NCBI GenBank assembly: GCA_963808125.1
Contig: CAWEEP010000071.1
Span: 1 to 64,000 of the forward strand
Direction: 5' to 3'
Origin: CAWEEP01 sp963808125
GTDB taxonomy: Bacteria > Chloroflexota > Dormibacteria > Aeolococcales > Aeolococcaceae
DNA: 64,000 bases
Shown here: piece after piece, positions 34,740 through 44,158 of the stretch
How the letters are laid out: the number at the start of each line of letters is the position of its first letter
How positions within the stretch are numbered: position 1 is the first letter of the stretch
Translations under genes and position numbers: made by a program
The notes under the pieces: model-generated
Seen by the model: only the letters and a program-made list of their open reading frames with translations
Told to the model about the DNA's origin: nothing
Databases searched by the model: none

Positions 34740-35747
34740 CTACAGCAGGGCGCCGATCTTCTGGACGAGGTCGACGACCCGGCAGCTGTAGCCCCACTCG
34801 TTGTCATACCAGGCGAGCACCTTGAAGTGCCGCTCGCCGACCGCCATCGTGGACAGCAGGTCCACGACGGTGGAGCGTGGCTCGTGCAGGAAGTCGGCCG
34901 ACACCAGCGGCTCGTCGGTGACACCGAGGATGCCCTTGAGCGATCCCTCGGCGGCGGCGCGGAAGGCGGCGTTCACCTCGTCGACGGTCGCCGCCTTGCT
35001 GAGCACGACGGTGAGGTCCACCAGGGAGACGTCCGGCACCGGGACGCGCAGCGCCATGCCGTGGAACTTGCCCTTCAGCTCGGGAAGCACCAGGGCCACC
35101 GCCTTGGCGGCGCCGCTGGTGGTGGGGATGATCGCCTGCGCCGCCGCCCGCGCCCGCCTCAGGTCGCTGTGGGGCGCGTCCAGGATCACCTGGTCGTTGG
35201 TGTAGGCATGCACCGTGGTCATCAGAGCGGTCTCGATGCCGAAGGTGTCGTTGAGCACCTTGGCCACCGGGGCCAGGCAGTTGGTGGTGCAGGAAGCGTT
35301 GCTGACGATGTGGTGCTTGGCCGGGTCGTACATGCTGTCGTTGACGCCGAGGACGATGGTGATGTCCTCGTTCTTGGCCGGGGCCGAGATGATCACCTTC
35401 TTGGCGCCCGCGTCGATGTGCGCCTTGGCCTTGGTGGCGTCGGTGAACCGGCCGGTGGACTCGACGACGATGTCCACGCCCAACTCGCCCCAGGGGAGGT
35501 TGGCGGGGTCGCGCTCAGCGAGGACCTTGACCCGCTTGCCGTCGATCACGATGGTGTCGCCGTCGACCGCGACCGTGCCGGGGAAGTGCCCGAGGATGGT
35601 GTCGTACTTGAGCAGGTGCGCCAGCGTCTTGGGGGTGGTGATGTCGTTGACGGCGATGAGATCGAGGTCGACCCCCTGCTGCTTGGCCGCCCGCACGATG
35701 TTGCGCCCGATCCTGCCGAAACCGTTGATGCCGACCTTGACAGCCAT
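34740..35747 (-). CDS. gap: Glyceraldehyde-3-phosphate dehydrogenase
   Basis: 335 residues, full length. The NAD-binding N-terminus is VGINGFGRIGRNIVRAA, the catalytic cysteine is in SNASCTTNC, and the catalytic His is in TTVHAYTNDQ. The phosphate site shows IIPTTSGAAKAV, and the C-terminus has WYDNEWGYSCRVVDL. It oxidises glyceraldehyde 3-phosphate to 1,3-bisphosphoglycerate. It is the first of the gap-pgk-tpiA-gpmI group, 77 bp after whiA. Confidence 0.96.
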   Translation of the reverse strand: MAVKVGINGFGRIGRNIVRAAKQQGVDLDLIAVNDITTPKTLAHLLKYDTILGHFPGTVAVDGDTIVIDGKRVKVLAERDPANLPWGELGVDIVVESTGRFTDATKAKAHIDAGAKKVIISAPAKNEDITIVLGVNDSMYDPAKHHIVSNASCTTNCLAPVAKVLNDTFGIETALMTTVHAYTNDQVILDAPHSDLRRARAAAQAIIPTTSGAAKAVALVLPELKGKFHGMALRVPVPDVSLVDLTVVLSKAATVDEVNAAFRAAAEGSLKGILGVTDEPLVSADFLHEPRSTVVDLLSTMAVGERHFKVLAWYDNEWGYSCRVVDLVQKIGALL

Positions 35748-35824
35748 GAAAACTCCTCAGGGTTGTAGGGGCGGAAGCCCAGGGGAGGGTACCAACTGAG
35801 CCATCCTCCACGTCGTCCATCCCA

Positions 35825-36736
35825 TCATGGCGCAGTCGTTTGGCGATCGCCAGGGCCGTCTGGCCGGAGCTCGCGGTCCAGAGGTCCCGGGGCCCTCCGG
35901 GAGCCGCCCTCGTCGCCGTCGCCGTCGCCGGCGGCGGCGACGAGGCGGTGGAGGCGACCGGCCATCGCCGAGCGGCTGCAGCCGGCGGCCACCGCCAGGT
36001 CATCCAGCGTGGCGCGGGGGCGGCGGCGGCGGAGACCGGCCGCCTCGCGCAGCGCCGGCGGGAGCGTTTCCCACCGCACTGCGTCCTCGCGGAGCCGGTC
36101 GATCGCCTCGAGCTGGCGGACGGCGGCCACCAGACTGCGCCGGAGGTTAGCTGTCTCCGCGTTGAGCCGCCGGTTCACCCCCGCCCGGAGATCGCGGACG
36201 ACCCGGCCGCCCTCGAATTCGAGCCTCCCGCGGTGGGCGCCCATGGAGCTGAGCGCCACCGCCACCCCGTTGGCCGAGCGGACCGCCACGACGGGACGGC
36301 CGCGGCGGGTCAGCGGCGTGGCCTCGACCCCGAGCCGCGCCAGGTCCGCCACCGCCCCGGCCGCCGCCCCCTCGGAGGCGACCAGGAGCTCCATCTGAGG
36401 CGGGCCGTCGGCGCGCCCCATCGAACCCGCGGCGAGGAACAGCCCGCGGAGGCGGGAGCGGGCGCAGCAGAGAGTCGGGGACGACGGGCCGGGGTCGGCG
36501 GCGACCCGGTAGCGGTGCCGCCGCGCCGTGACGAGCCTCTCCACCGACGCCGGGACGCCCTCGGCATGGAGGGCGGCCAGCGCCGCGCGCGCGGCGACCA
36601 GGCGCGTGGTGACCACGACCCCTCCCTCCCCGCCCCGGCGCATGCCCTCGATGAGGGCCCCGCGGCAGCAGCGCAGCGGCGGGGTGTGCGGCGCCAGCTC
36701 GGCGACGACCCGCTCGGTGAAGGTGGGGCCCCGCAT
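35825..36736 (-). CDS. whiA: WhiA-family DNA-binding protein, divergent
   Basis: 303 residues. The N-terminal domain (FTERVVAELAPH, CCRGALIEGMRR) and the LAGLIDADG-like fold (RSRLRGLFLAAGSM...PQMELLVAS) fit WhiA. The C-terminal helix-turn-helix (LPPALREAAGLRRRRPRATL, DDLAVAAGCSRSAMAGRLHR) matches its signature with substitutions. WhiA regulates sporulation or cell-division genes in Gram-positive bacteria. It is more Arg/Ala-rich and diverged than usual, and its partner yvcK is missing between it and rapZ. Confidence 0.8.
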   Translation of the reverse strand: MRGPTFTERVVAELAPHTPPLRCCRGALIEGMRRGGEGGVVVTTRLVAARAALAALHAEGVPASVERLVTARRHRYRVAADPGPSSPTLCCARSRLRGLFLAAGSMGRADGPPQMELLVASEGAAAGAVADLARLGVEATPLTRRGRPVVAVRSANGVAVALSSMGAHRGRLEFEGGRVVRDLRAGVNRRLNAETANLRRSLVAAVRQLEAIDRLREDAVRWETLPPALREAAGLRRRRPRATLDDLAVAAGCSRSAMAGRLHRLVAAAGDGDGDEGGSRRAPGPLDRELRPDGPGDRQTTAP

Positions 36737-36762
36737 GTCTCAACCCGGCACGGCCGCGCCGG

Positions 36763-37602
36763 TCAGCGCGGGTCGGGGCGGCCGACGTCCCGGTGGCGGA
36801 CCTCGACCGCGACGCCTTCCGTGCGCAGCCGGGCCGCCAGCTCCTCGGCGACGACCACCGACCGGTGGCGGCCGCCGGTGCAGCCGACGGCGACGTGGAG
36901 GTGGCGGCGGCCGTGCTCCGCGTACTGCTCCAGGGTCCAGGTCAGCAGCTCGCTGAGACGGCCGCACAGATCGCGGCAACGCGGGTCATCGAGCACGTGG
37001 TCCCGTATCGCGGCGTCCAGCCCGGTGAGCGGGCGCAGGTCCGGGACCCAGAACGGGTTGCGCAGGAAGCGGACGTCGATCACCCAGTCGGCCTCGTCCT
37101 GGATGCCGAACTTGAAACCGAAGGAGGAGACGGTGAGGCGCAGCGGCGCTTCGGCGCCCGCCGGCAGCACCAGGTCGACGACGCGGCATCCCAGGTCGGC
37201 GGGGTCGAGATCCCCCGTGTCGATGACCGTGTCGGCGGCGGCACGCAGTGCGACGAGCAGTTCGCGCTCCCGGCGGATCGCGGCCAGGGGTGCCCCGGCG
37301 GCGGCGCAGGGATGGGGCAGCGTGCTCTCCCCCTGCCGTCTGGCCAGCACCCGGGAGGGGGCGGTCAGGAAGAGGACGCGGACGCCCGGGGGCGGCACCA
37401 GTTCGGCCACCAACTCGCCCTGACGGGCGTCCACGAGGGCCACCGCCGCTCGCCGCCGCGGCAGCCGCGCCCAATCGGATACCAGGTCACACCGCAGGTT
37501 GTCGGTGACCTCGGCCCCGGCCCGCTCCAGCGCTGCCCGCGCCGTGGCCCTGCCGGCGCCGCTCATCCCACTGAGGATCCATGCGGTGGGCTCCGAGGTC
37601 AT
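36763..37602 (-). CDS. rapZ: RapZ/YvcJ-family nucleotide-binding protein with altered Walker A
   Basis: 279 residues. The C-terminal domain is well conserved: SSFGFKFGIQDEADWVIDVR, FLRNPFW, LRPLTGLD and VAVGCTGGRHRSVVVAEEL. The N-terminal P-loop reads GMSGAGRAT instead of GxSGAGKS, with Lys replaced by Arg and Ser/Thr displaced. ATP/GTP binding may therefore be weakened or lost, while ligand (GlcN6P or RNA) binding through the C-terminus is kept. It is located between uvrC and whiA, as in actinobacteria, but without yvcK. Confidence 0.85.
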   Translation of the reverse strand: MTSEPTAWILSGMSGAGRATARAALERAGAEVTDNLRCDLVSDWARLPRRRAAVALVDARQGELVAELVPPPGVRVLFLTAPSRVLARRQGESTLPHPCAAAGAPLAAIRRERELLVALRAAADTVIDTGDLDPADLGCRVVDLVLPAGAEAPLRLTVSSFGFKFGIQDEADWVIDVRFLRNPFWVPDLRPLTGLDAAIRDHVLDDPRCRDLCGRLSELLTWTLEQYAEHGRRHLHVAVGCTGGRHRSVVVAEELAARLRTEGVAVEVRHRDVGRPDPR

Positions 37603-37649
37603 CTCGCCGCGATTGTACGGAGCCGGGAGGTCGCGGGCCGGGCCGGTGA

Positions 37650-39692
37650 CTACAGCAGCTCCTTGAGGCTGCGGGCGACGGCGGCAGGGACGACCTCGGT
37701 CAGCTCCTCCAGGCTCGCCGCGCCGATGGCGTCGACGCTGCCGAAGCGGCGCAGCAGGGCCCGCTTGCGGACCGGTCCCAGGCCGGGCACCGAGTCCAGG
37801 CGAGAGCGCAGCGCCGACTTGGCGCGCCGGGCGCGATGGCGGGTGATGGCGAAGCGGTGGGCCTCGTCGCGGACCCGCTGGACGAGGAACAGCGTCGGCG
37901 TATCCCTGGGGATGACGATGGGGTCGGGCGACTGAGGCCGGAACAGCTCCTCGTTGCGCTTGGCCAGCCCGAAGACGGCGACGTCGCCGAGGCCCGCCTC
38001 GACGAGCACGGCGTGGGCGGCGCTCAGCTGGCCCTTGCCGCCGTCGATGAGAACGAGGTCGGGCAGCGCGGCGAAGCTGTCCTCCGTCGAGGCGGCCCGG
38101 CGCCTGCCCCTCTCTGCGCCGGCGGGTCGCGCCTCCTCCCCGTTGGCGCCGTCGGGATCGTCGACCGGGATGTCGCCGCCGGCGAGCTCGCCGGCGAGCT
38201 CCCCTCTCGCCTGCAGGTGGCGCGCGAACCGCCGCCGCAGCGTCTCCCCCATCGACGCGAAGTCGTCGGCGCCCTCGACGGTCTTGATGCCGAGGTGGCG
38301 GTAGTGGTCGGGTCTGGGCCGCCCATCCTCGAACACGACCATGGAGCCCACCGAGTTGGTGCCCATGGTGTTGCTGATGTCGTAGCACTCGATGCGCCGC
38401 GGCGGCTCCTCCAGGTCGAGCCGGGTGGCGAGGTCGCTGAGCAGCGACTCCGTCTTCTCCGCGTCGAAGTCCTCGACGACGCGGCGCTGGCGCAGAGCGG
38501 CGAGCGCCGTCTCCCGGGCCCGCTCCACCAGGCGGCGCAGCTCGCCCCGCTGGGGGGTGCGGATCTCCACCGGGCCGCCGCGCTCACCGGAGAGGAAGTC
38601 GGCGATGTCGGAGGCGTCCTCGGGCGGATCGGAAGTGAGGATGACCCTGGGCACCTGGGGGGCGCTGCCGTACAGCTGGGGGATGAAGGCGCCCAGGCAT
38701 TCGGCCGGGGAACGGTCACCGATGCCTTCGACCTCGTGCGTCTCCATGCCGATGACGCGGCCGCCACGAACGGTGAGCACCGCCGCCATGCCCCGGCCCG
38801 CCTCGATGACGATGGCCACGGCGTCATGGTCGCCGCGGCGCCCGCTGAGCACGTCCTGACGTTCGGAGATGCGCTCGATGGCGCGCAGGCGGTCGCGGAA
38901 GCGGGCGGCCAGCTCGTAGTCGAGCTGCACCGCGGCGGCGTCCATCTGCCGCCGCATGTCGTCGCTCAGGACCTTGCTGCGGCCCTCCATGAACATCTCC
39001 ACCTGCTCCAGCAGCCGGGCGTAGGCGGCCTCGTCGATGCGCCCCTCGCAGGGGCCGCTGCAGCGTTTGATGTGGTAGTCCAGACAGACGCGCCCTCGTC
39101 GAAAGAGCTCGTCGCTGCAGGTGCGGAAGGGGAAGATGGTGCGCAGCGCGCGCACCGTGCCGCGCAGTGACTGGGCGCTGGTGTAGGGGCCGAAGTAGCG
39201 GGCGCCGTCGCGCTGCACCCGGCGCGTGTAATAGGGGCGGGGGAAGAGCGTCGCCCGCTTCCCCGCCTCGCCCCGCGGCGCGCGCAGCTTCTCGCGCGCC
39301 GTTCCGGGAGCGAAGGTGCCGGGAGAGCCCGGGGTCGGCACCTTCAGGTAGAGATAGTTTTTGTCATCTTTGAGACGAACGTTGTGGCGCGGGCGGTGGC
39401 GCTTGATGAGGGTGTTCTCCAGGATCAGCGCCTCGCGCGGGCTGGCGCAGGCGATGACCTCGAAGTCGAAGACCCTCTCCACCAACTGCCGGGTGCGCTC
39501 AGGCAGGCTGGGGATGCCCGTGAAGTAGGAGCGCAGGCGGTTCTGCAGGACGGCCGCCTTGCCGACGTAGGCGACCTTCCCGGCCAGGTCGCGCATGACG
39601 TAGACGCCCGGTCCCTGCGGGGCGGCGCGGAGCCGCTCGCGGAGCAGGTCAGGGTTGTCGATCAGCCGCGCCGCGCGGACCGTGGTGGCCAC
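37650..39692 (-). CDS. uvrC: Excinuclease ABC subunit C
   Basis: 680 residues. It makes both incisions in nucleotide excision repair. The GIY-YIG nuclease domain is GPGVYVMRDLAGKVAYVGKA. A Cys cluster is seen in CLDYHIKRCSGPCEG, the UVR motif in LSDDMRRQMDAAAVQLDYEL, the RNase H-like C-terminal nuclease in RIECYDISNTMGTNSVGSMV, then DLVLIDGGKGQL and tandem helix-hairpin-helix at the end (LDSVPGLGPVRKRALLRRFG). GTG start. An inserted charged segment (about residues 500-530) is longer than in many homologues. Confidence 0.96.
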   Translation of the reverse strand: MATTVRAARLIDNPDLLRERLRAAPQGPGVYVMRDLAGKVAYVGKAAVLQNRLRSYFTGIPSLPERTRQLVERVFDFEVIACASPREALILENTLIKRHRPRHNVRLKDDKNYLYLKVPTPGSPGTFAPGTAREKLRAPRGEAGKRATLFPRPYYTRRVQRDGARYFGPYTSAQSLRGTVRALRTIFPFRTCSDELFRRGRVCLDYHIKRCSGPCEGRIDEAAYARLLEQVEMFMEGRSKVLSDDMRRQMDAAAVQLDYELAARFRDRLRAIERISERQDVLSGRRGDHDAVAIVIEAGRGMAAVLTVRGGRVIGMETHEVEGIGDRSPAECLGAFIPQLYGSAPQVPRVILTSDPPEDASDIADFLSGERGGPVEIRTPQRGELRRLVERARETALAALRQRRVVEDFDAEKTESLLSDLATRLDLEEPPRRIECYDISNTMGTNSVGSMVVFEDGRPRPDHYRHLGIKTVEGADDFASMGETLRRRFARHLQARGELAGELAGGDIPVDDPDGANGEEARPAGAERGRRRAASTEDSFAALPDLVLIDGGKGQLSAAHAVLVEAGLGDVAVFGLAKRNEELFRPQSPDPIVIPRDTPTLFLVQRVRDEAHRFAITRHRARRAKSALRSRLDSVPGLGPVRKRALLRRFGSVDAIGAASLEELTEVVPAAVARSLKELL

Positions 39693-39754
39693 CGGCTCAC
39701 TCTACCGCCGCCCCCGGCGTCCAGGACCGGAGTGCAGGTGGAGACGGCTCCGCG

Positions 39755-41872
39755 TCAGTCGCGTCCGGGGTCGATCATCTCGCGAATCGAGAGCCCTTCC
39801 AGCCGGGTCCCCTGGCCGGCATCCCTGATGGCGTCTGCGACCGATCCGGGGGCCAATGCCTCCGCCGCCTCGAGCTCCTGGAGGAAGGCGGCCTCGTCGA
39901 TGACGCGGACACCGAGCCGCTGCGCCGTCTCCAGCTTGCTGCCGGCCCCGGGGCCGGCGACGACGACGGCCGTCTTGCGGCTGACACTGGATCCCGGGTT
40001 GCCGCCGACGCGGCGGATGCGCTCCTCGGCCTCCGGGCGTGTCATCGCCTCCAGGGAACCGGTGAGCACCCAGGTCTGACCCGACCACGGCCCCTCCCCC
40101 ACCAGGACGCCCTCGGCGACGACGCCGGCGCCGGCCAGCCGGCGCAGCAGCAGTCGCGCCTCGTCGCTGCGGAACCACGTGGCGATGGCGGAGGCGACCG
40201 TCGGCCCGACGCCCGCGACCTGCGTCAGGTCGTCCTCGCCGGCCTCGGTCAGCCGCTCCAGGGAGCCGAAGTGGGTGGCGAGGTCGGCCGCCGTGCGCTC
40301 GCCGACCTGGGGCACGCCGAGGGCGTTGACGAGACGGTGCAGGGGAACTTGCTTGCGCGCAGCGATGCTCCGCAGCAGGTTGTCGGCCGAGCGGTCGGCG
40401 AAGCCCTCCAGGGTCAGCAGCTGCTCGCGCGTCACGGCGAAGAGATCGGCGGCGTCAGCGACGTAGCCCGCCTCGATGAGGGCCTCGACGATGGCCGGGC
40501 CCAGTCCCTCGATGTTGAGGGCCGACCGGCCGGCGAAATGGGTCAGCCGCTCCCGCCGCTGCGCCGGGCAGAGGGGATTGAGACAGCGCCGCGCCACCTC
40601 CCCCTCCTGGCGCACCAGGGTGGAGCCGCAGTCGGGGCATCCCAGGGGGAAAGTCCAGGCCACGGCCCCGGCGGGACGCTTCTCAAGGACGACCCGGACG
40701 ATCTCGGGAATGACGTCGCCGGCCTTGTGCAGCACCACCGTGTCGCCGATGCGGATGTCCTTGCGCGCGACCTCGTCCTCGTTGTGGAGGGTGCAGCGGC
40801 GCACCACGCTGCCGGCGACCCGCACCGGCTCCAGAAATGCGACCGGCGTGCACGTCCCCGTGCGGCCCACGTTGACACCGATGTCGAGCACCGTCGTCTC
40901 CCGCTCCTCGGGCGGGAACTTGTAGGCGATGGCCCAGCGGGGCGAGCGCGAGACGGCGCCCAGCTCCACCTGGTCGGCGACGGAGTTGACCTTGATGACG
41001 ACACCGTCGGTCTCGTAGTCGAGCTGGTGGCGCTCCTCCCTCCAGCCCTCCAGGTAGGCGGTGATCTCGTCGCCCCCGACGAGGCGGGCGTGCGGGTTGA
41101 CGCGGAAGCCGAGGCGGCCGAGCAGGTCCAGGACCGCGGTCTGAGAGCGGGCCGGGCCGGGCGGGTCGAGGTGGTACATGAAGGTCTGCAGGCCACGGCC
41201 GGCGGTGACGGAGGGGTCGAGTTGGCGAACCGCCCCGGCCGCTGCGTTGCGGGGGTTGGCGTAGTTGGCCTTGCCCTGGTCCTCCAGCCGCTGGTTGAGG
41301 GCGGCGAAGCTCGGCTTCGGCATGTACACCTCGCCGCGGACCTCGAACTCGGAGGGCATGTCGTCGTCGACCGGGTGGAGGCGCATGGGCACAGAGCGAA
41401 TGGTGCGCACGTTGGCGGTGACGTCCTCGCCCTCCACCCCGTCGCCGCGTGTGGCGCCGCGGACCAGCTCGCCGTCCCGGTAGGTGAGCGAGACGGCGAG
41501 ACCGTCGATCTTCAGCTCGCAGACGAAGCTGTCCACTCCCGGGACGAAGCGCTGGACCCGCTTTCGGAAGGCATCGACCTCGTCGGCCGAGAAGGCGTTG
41601 GCCAGGGAGAGCATCGGGGTGCGATGGACCCACTTGACGAAGGCCGCCGAGGGCGCTCCCCCGACGCGCTGGGTGGGGGAATCCGGCGTCTGCAGCTCCG
41701 GGTAGCACTCCTCCAGCTCGACCAGTTCGCGGAAGAGGCGGTCGTACTCGGCGTCGGTGATCTCCGGCCGGTCGAGGACGTGGTACAGGCGGCTGTGATG
41801 CCCGACCCGGGCGCGGAGGTCGGCGGCGAGCCGGCGGGCCGGCTCGGGCGTGGTCAGCGGACTGTCGGTCAT
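39755..41872 (-). CDS. ligA: NAD-dependent DNA ligase
   Basis: 705 residues. The adenylation-site lysine is in CELKIDGLAVSL, with the Ia domain N-terminal (SRLYHVLDRPEITDAEYDRL). The OB-fold, a zinc finger (CPDCGSTLVRQEGEVARRCLNP), helix-hairpin-helix repeats (NIEGLGPAIVEAL...LTQVAGVGPTVASAIATWF) and a C-terminal BRCT domain (SGQTWVLTGSLEAMTRPEAE) follow. It joins Okazaki fragments and completes repair. Full length, 62 bp upstream of uvrC in the same direction. Confidence 0.96.
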   Translation of the reverse strand: MTDSPLTTPEPARRLAADLRARVGHHSRLYHVLDRPEITDAEYDRLFRELVELEECYPELQTPDSPTQRVGGAPSAAFVKWVHRTPMLSLANAFSADEVDAFRKRVQRFVPGVDSFVCELKIDGLAVSLTYRDGELVRGATRGDGVEGEDVTANVRTIRSVPMRLHPVDDDMPSEFEVRGEVYMPKPSFAALNQRLEDQGKANYANPRNAAAGAVRQLDPSVTAGRGLQTFMYHLDPPGPARSQTAVLDLLGRLGFRVNPHARLVGGDEITAYLEGWREERHQLDYETDGVVIKVNSVADQVELGAVSRSPRWAIAYKFPPEERETTVLDIGVNVGRTGTCTPVAFLEPVRVAGSVVRRCTLHNEDEVARKDIRIGDTVVLHKAGDVIPEIVRVVLEKRPAGAVAWTFPLGCPDCGSTLVRQEGEVARRCLNPLCPAQRRERLTHFAGRSALNIEGLGPAIVEALIEAGYVADAADLFAVTREQLLTLEGFADRSADNLLRSIAARKQVPLHRLVNALGVPQVGERTAADLATHFGSLERLTEAGEDDLTQVAGVGPTVASAIATWFRSDEARLLLRRLAGAGVVAEGVLVGEGPWSGQTWVLTGSLEAMTRPEAEERIRRVGGNPGSSVSRKTAVVVAGPGAGSKLETAQRLGVRVIDEAAFLQELEAAEALAPGSVADAIRDAGQGTRLEGLSIREMIDPGRD

Positions 41873-41946
41873 GGTTTCGCGTCACCCCGTGGAGGTCGGC
41901 AGCCGATTATCGTCGCACCGAACCCGCCGCGCGGCGGGGGGGCGCT

Positions 41947-42618
41947 ATGGTGGAGGCGATGGCACGTGCCTCGGCCTTCCTCGACCCGCTCCTCAACCGC
42001 TACCTGGCGGAGCACGTCCGGCCCGCCGATCCCCTGCTCGGCGAGCTGGTCACCGAGACCGAGCGGGTGGCGCCGGGGATGGACCTGTCGATCAGCCCCG
42101 ACGAGGGCGCCCTGCTCCGGGTCCTGGTGCGCCTCTCCGGCGCCCGCTCAGCCGTCGAACTGGGAACCTTCACCGGGTACTCCTCGATCTGCATCGCCCA
42201 GGGACTCCCGATGGACGGACGTCTGCTCTGCTGCGACGTCAGCGCCGAGTGGACCGCCGTGGCGCGGCGCTTCTGGGAGAGGGCCGGCCTTCGCGACCGC
42301 ATCGAGCTGCGCCTGGCGCCGGCGCTGGAGACGCTGGCCGCGCTGCCCCGCGAGCCCCTCTTCGACTTCGCCTTCGTCGACGCCGTCAAGGACGAGTACG
42401 TCGACTACTACGAGGCGCTCGTGCCCCGGCTGACCCCGCGCGGGATCATCGCCGTCGACAACGTGCTGCGGCGAGGGCAGGTCGCGAGCGCTGCGGCGCC
42501 CGACGAGCGAACCACCGTCATCCGCCGCTTCAACGACCACGTGCGGGACGACCCGAGGACGGACTCCCTCATCGTCCCCATCGGCGACGGCCTGAGCCTG
42601 ATCACCCTGGCGGCCTGA
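41947..42618 (+). CDS. Class I SAM-dependent O-methyltransferase (COMT-like)
   Basis: A 223-residue protein of the Methyltransf_3 family. The SAM-binding motif I is AVELGTFTGYSSICIAQGLP, the metal and catechol-binding Asp lies in DFAFVDAVKDEYVDYYEALV, and IIAVDNVLRRGQV completes the site. Such enzymes methylate catechol-like hydroxyls with a divalent metal. Transcribed opposite to ligA from a shared upstream region. The natural substrate is unknown. Confidence 0.88.
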   Translation: MVEAMARASAFLDPLLNRYLAEHVRPADPLLGELVTETERVAPGMDLSISPDEGALLRVLVRLSGARSAVELGTFTGYSSICIAQGLPMDGRLLCCDVSAEWTAVARRFWERAGLRDRIELRLAPALETLAALPREPLFDFAFVDAVKDEYVDYYEALVPRLTPRGIIAVDNVLRRGQVASAAAPDERTTVIRRFNDHVRDDPRTDSLIVPIGDGLSLITLAA

Positions 42619-42938
42619 GGCAACTCAGGGGCGGCGGTCGCCACCGGGACCGGCGTCGCGGTCGGCGCCCGTAACGTGGCAGGGTGCTGAAGTAGGGTCC
42701 CTGCGCCTGCCGACCGCCGAGTCGGCCCAGTGCTAGGGAAGGTGCCACAGGCCGCAAACTCGCGATCGCAGGCGCCGGGAACCAGGCATTCAACTCTCCC
42801 CCGACGCCGGGCGATGGGGGTAGCGCGAGGCGCCGTGAGTGGCAGCCAATAGCCTCATCGCGCGCTGGGCGCGGCCACGTTCTACGACCGGCCGAAACCG
42901 GACGACCAGCGGGGCGGTCTAGGCCGCCCCCGCCTCCC
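42619..42938. other. Intergenic, nothing recognised
   Basis: Convergent region between the O-methyltransferase and lipoprotein genes. No gene, RNA or repeat supported. Confidence 0.3.
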
Positions 42939-43331
42939 TTACTTCGACGGCGCCGGACTGGTTTGGCAGTTCCACCCGTAACCTGCCGCCACACGTGCCG
43001 CAGCACTAGGGCTGACCTGTGCCCCGATCGCGTCGAACTCCGCCACCAGTGCGGGTTGCAAGGACTGGGTCTGAGACTTGCTGATAGTGGGTCCGCGTGC
43101 GGCAACGTCGCCGCTCAGGGTCTCACTCCCGCCTGCTACCGTTAGCCCAGCCGCTCGCCGGTCCGACCCGTAAACGATCGTGATCACACCAACACCGGTT
43201 TGAGTGCATTGCAGCTGCACTTGAGCTGCTGGCACCGAAGATGCCGCTCCGCATGACGTCATTACGATGATGGCTGGCAACATCAGGGCGGCAACCGCTA
43301 CGCGCCTATTGGTGCGGTCCATTGCCTTCAT
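42939..43331 (-). CDS. Predicted lipoprotein, unknown function
   Basis: 130 residues. ATG 43331 is preceded by AGAGGTGA. The signal peptide ends in a lipobox (LPAIIVMTSCG), so the mature protein would be lipid-anchored at Cys. The mature part is small, with two further cysteines (LQCTQTGVG and YGWNCQTSP) that may form a disulfide, and a central beta-like region. It follows the secreted-protein gene by 11 bp and is presumably co-expressed. Confidence 0.65.
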   Translation of the reverse strand: MKAMDRTNRRVAVAALMLPAIIVMTSCGAASSVPAAQVQLQCTQTGVGVITIVYGSDRRAAGLTVAGGSETLSGDVAARGPTISKSQTQSLQPALVAEFDAIGAQVSPSAAARVAAGYGWNCQTSPAPSK

Positions 43332-43342
43332 CCGGTCACCTC

Positions 43343-44158
43343 TTATGCCACTGCCCAAATGAGGTAAATGGTTGGGGCATCGACCGCGCTTGCGGGATCG
43401 TGAACGACATCGGCGGCGTCAGCGCCTCGCGTGCCGTCCACTGGATTGCCAAACCACATCGCGCCAAAGTAGTAGTGGCCTACAAGGGGGATGATCTCAT
43501 TGGGACAGAGCGTGAACGATGCGCCGACGCTGACGAAGTCGCTGACACCGACATTGAACGACTGGCAGCCTCCCACTGAATCGGTGCTGGAAGGGCTCCA
43601 CTGGAGTTCCTGGTTCCCGTCATTTGGATAGACAAGTTCAGGACCCGTGCTGTAAACGCCTGGGCCGTACCCAGAGGAGAACGTGGCGGTCTGCACGTCT
43701 GCCAGATACCAGTCGCCACCACCGTTGTTCTGTGCCATGTACTGAATGAAGCATGCCTGCCCGATACCGTATTGGCCGCTGTAGTAAGCGCAGCCCGAAT
43801 CCCAGATCGTTGGGTCCGGGGCGGTCTTGCTCCGGACTGGAGGGGTCACGCCGATAGACATGGCAACCTTTCCACCCGGGTCTGTCTCCGTGACTTGAAC
43901 ATGCGATCCGGGCGCCCCGCGTGCCCCAAAGTCGCCAGCGGCGCCGCGCCACCAGTCGACCACCGTGCCGTCAGCCTGCACTGTCTCTCTAAGCGGAGAC
44001 GCCGCAATCCCTGAAATCGTATCTCGCATAGGCTGGGCCCCGGGCCCTGCCGCCGCAACACCTGTTGCAGCCGCAGGAACTGCCGCCAGGAGTGCGGCGA
44101 GGAGGGTTGCGCCCAAGAGACACAAGAGAGTGCCTTTGCGCAGGAGGACACGTGCCAT
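43343..44158 (-). CDS. Secreted protein, unknown function
   Basis: 271 residues from ATG 44158; a longer form from 44254 would place 32 residues before the signal peptide. The signal peptide is LLRKGTLLCLLGATLLAALL, ending VPAAATG. The mature protein is aromatic- and Gly-rich with four cysteines (SGCAYYSGQYGIGQACFIQY, SVGGCQSF, FTLCPNE), suggesting an extracellular disulfide-stabilised beta fold. No catalytic motif is evident. It is paired with the downstream lipoprotein gene. Confidence 0.6.
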   Translation of the reverse strand: MARVLLRKGTLLCLLGATLLAALLAAVPAAATGVAAAGPGAQPMRDTISGIAASPLRETVQADGTVVDWWRGAAGDFGARGAPGSHVQVTETDPGGKVAMSIGVTPPVRSKTAPDPTIWDSGCAYYSGQYGIGQACFIQYMAQNNGGGDWYLADVQTATFSSGYGPGVYSTGPELVYPNDGNQELQWSPSSTDSVGGCQSFNVGVSDFVSVGASFTLCPNEIIPLVGHYYFGAMWFGNPVDGTRGADAADVVHDPASAVDAPTIYLIWAVA

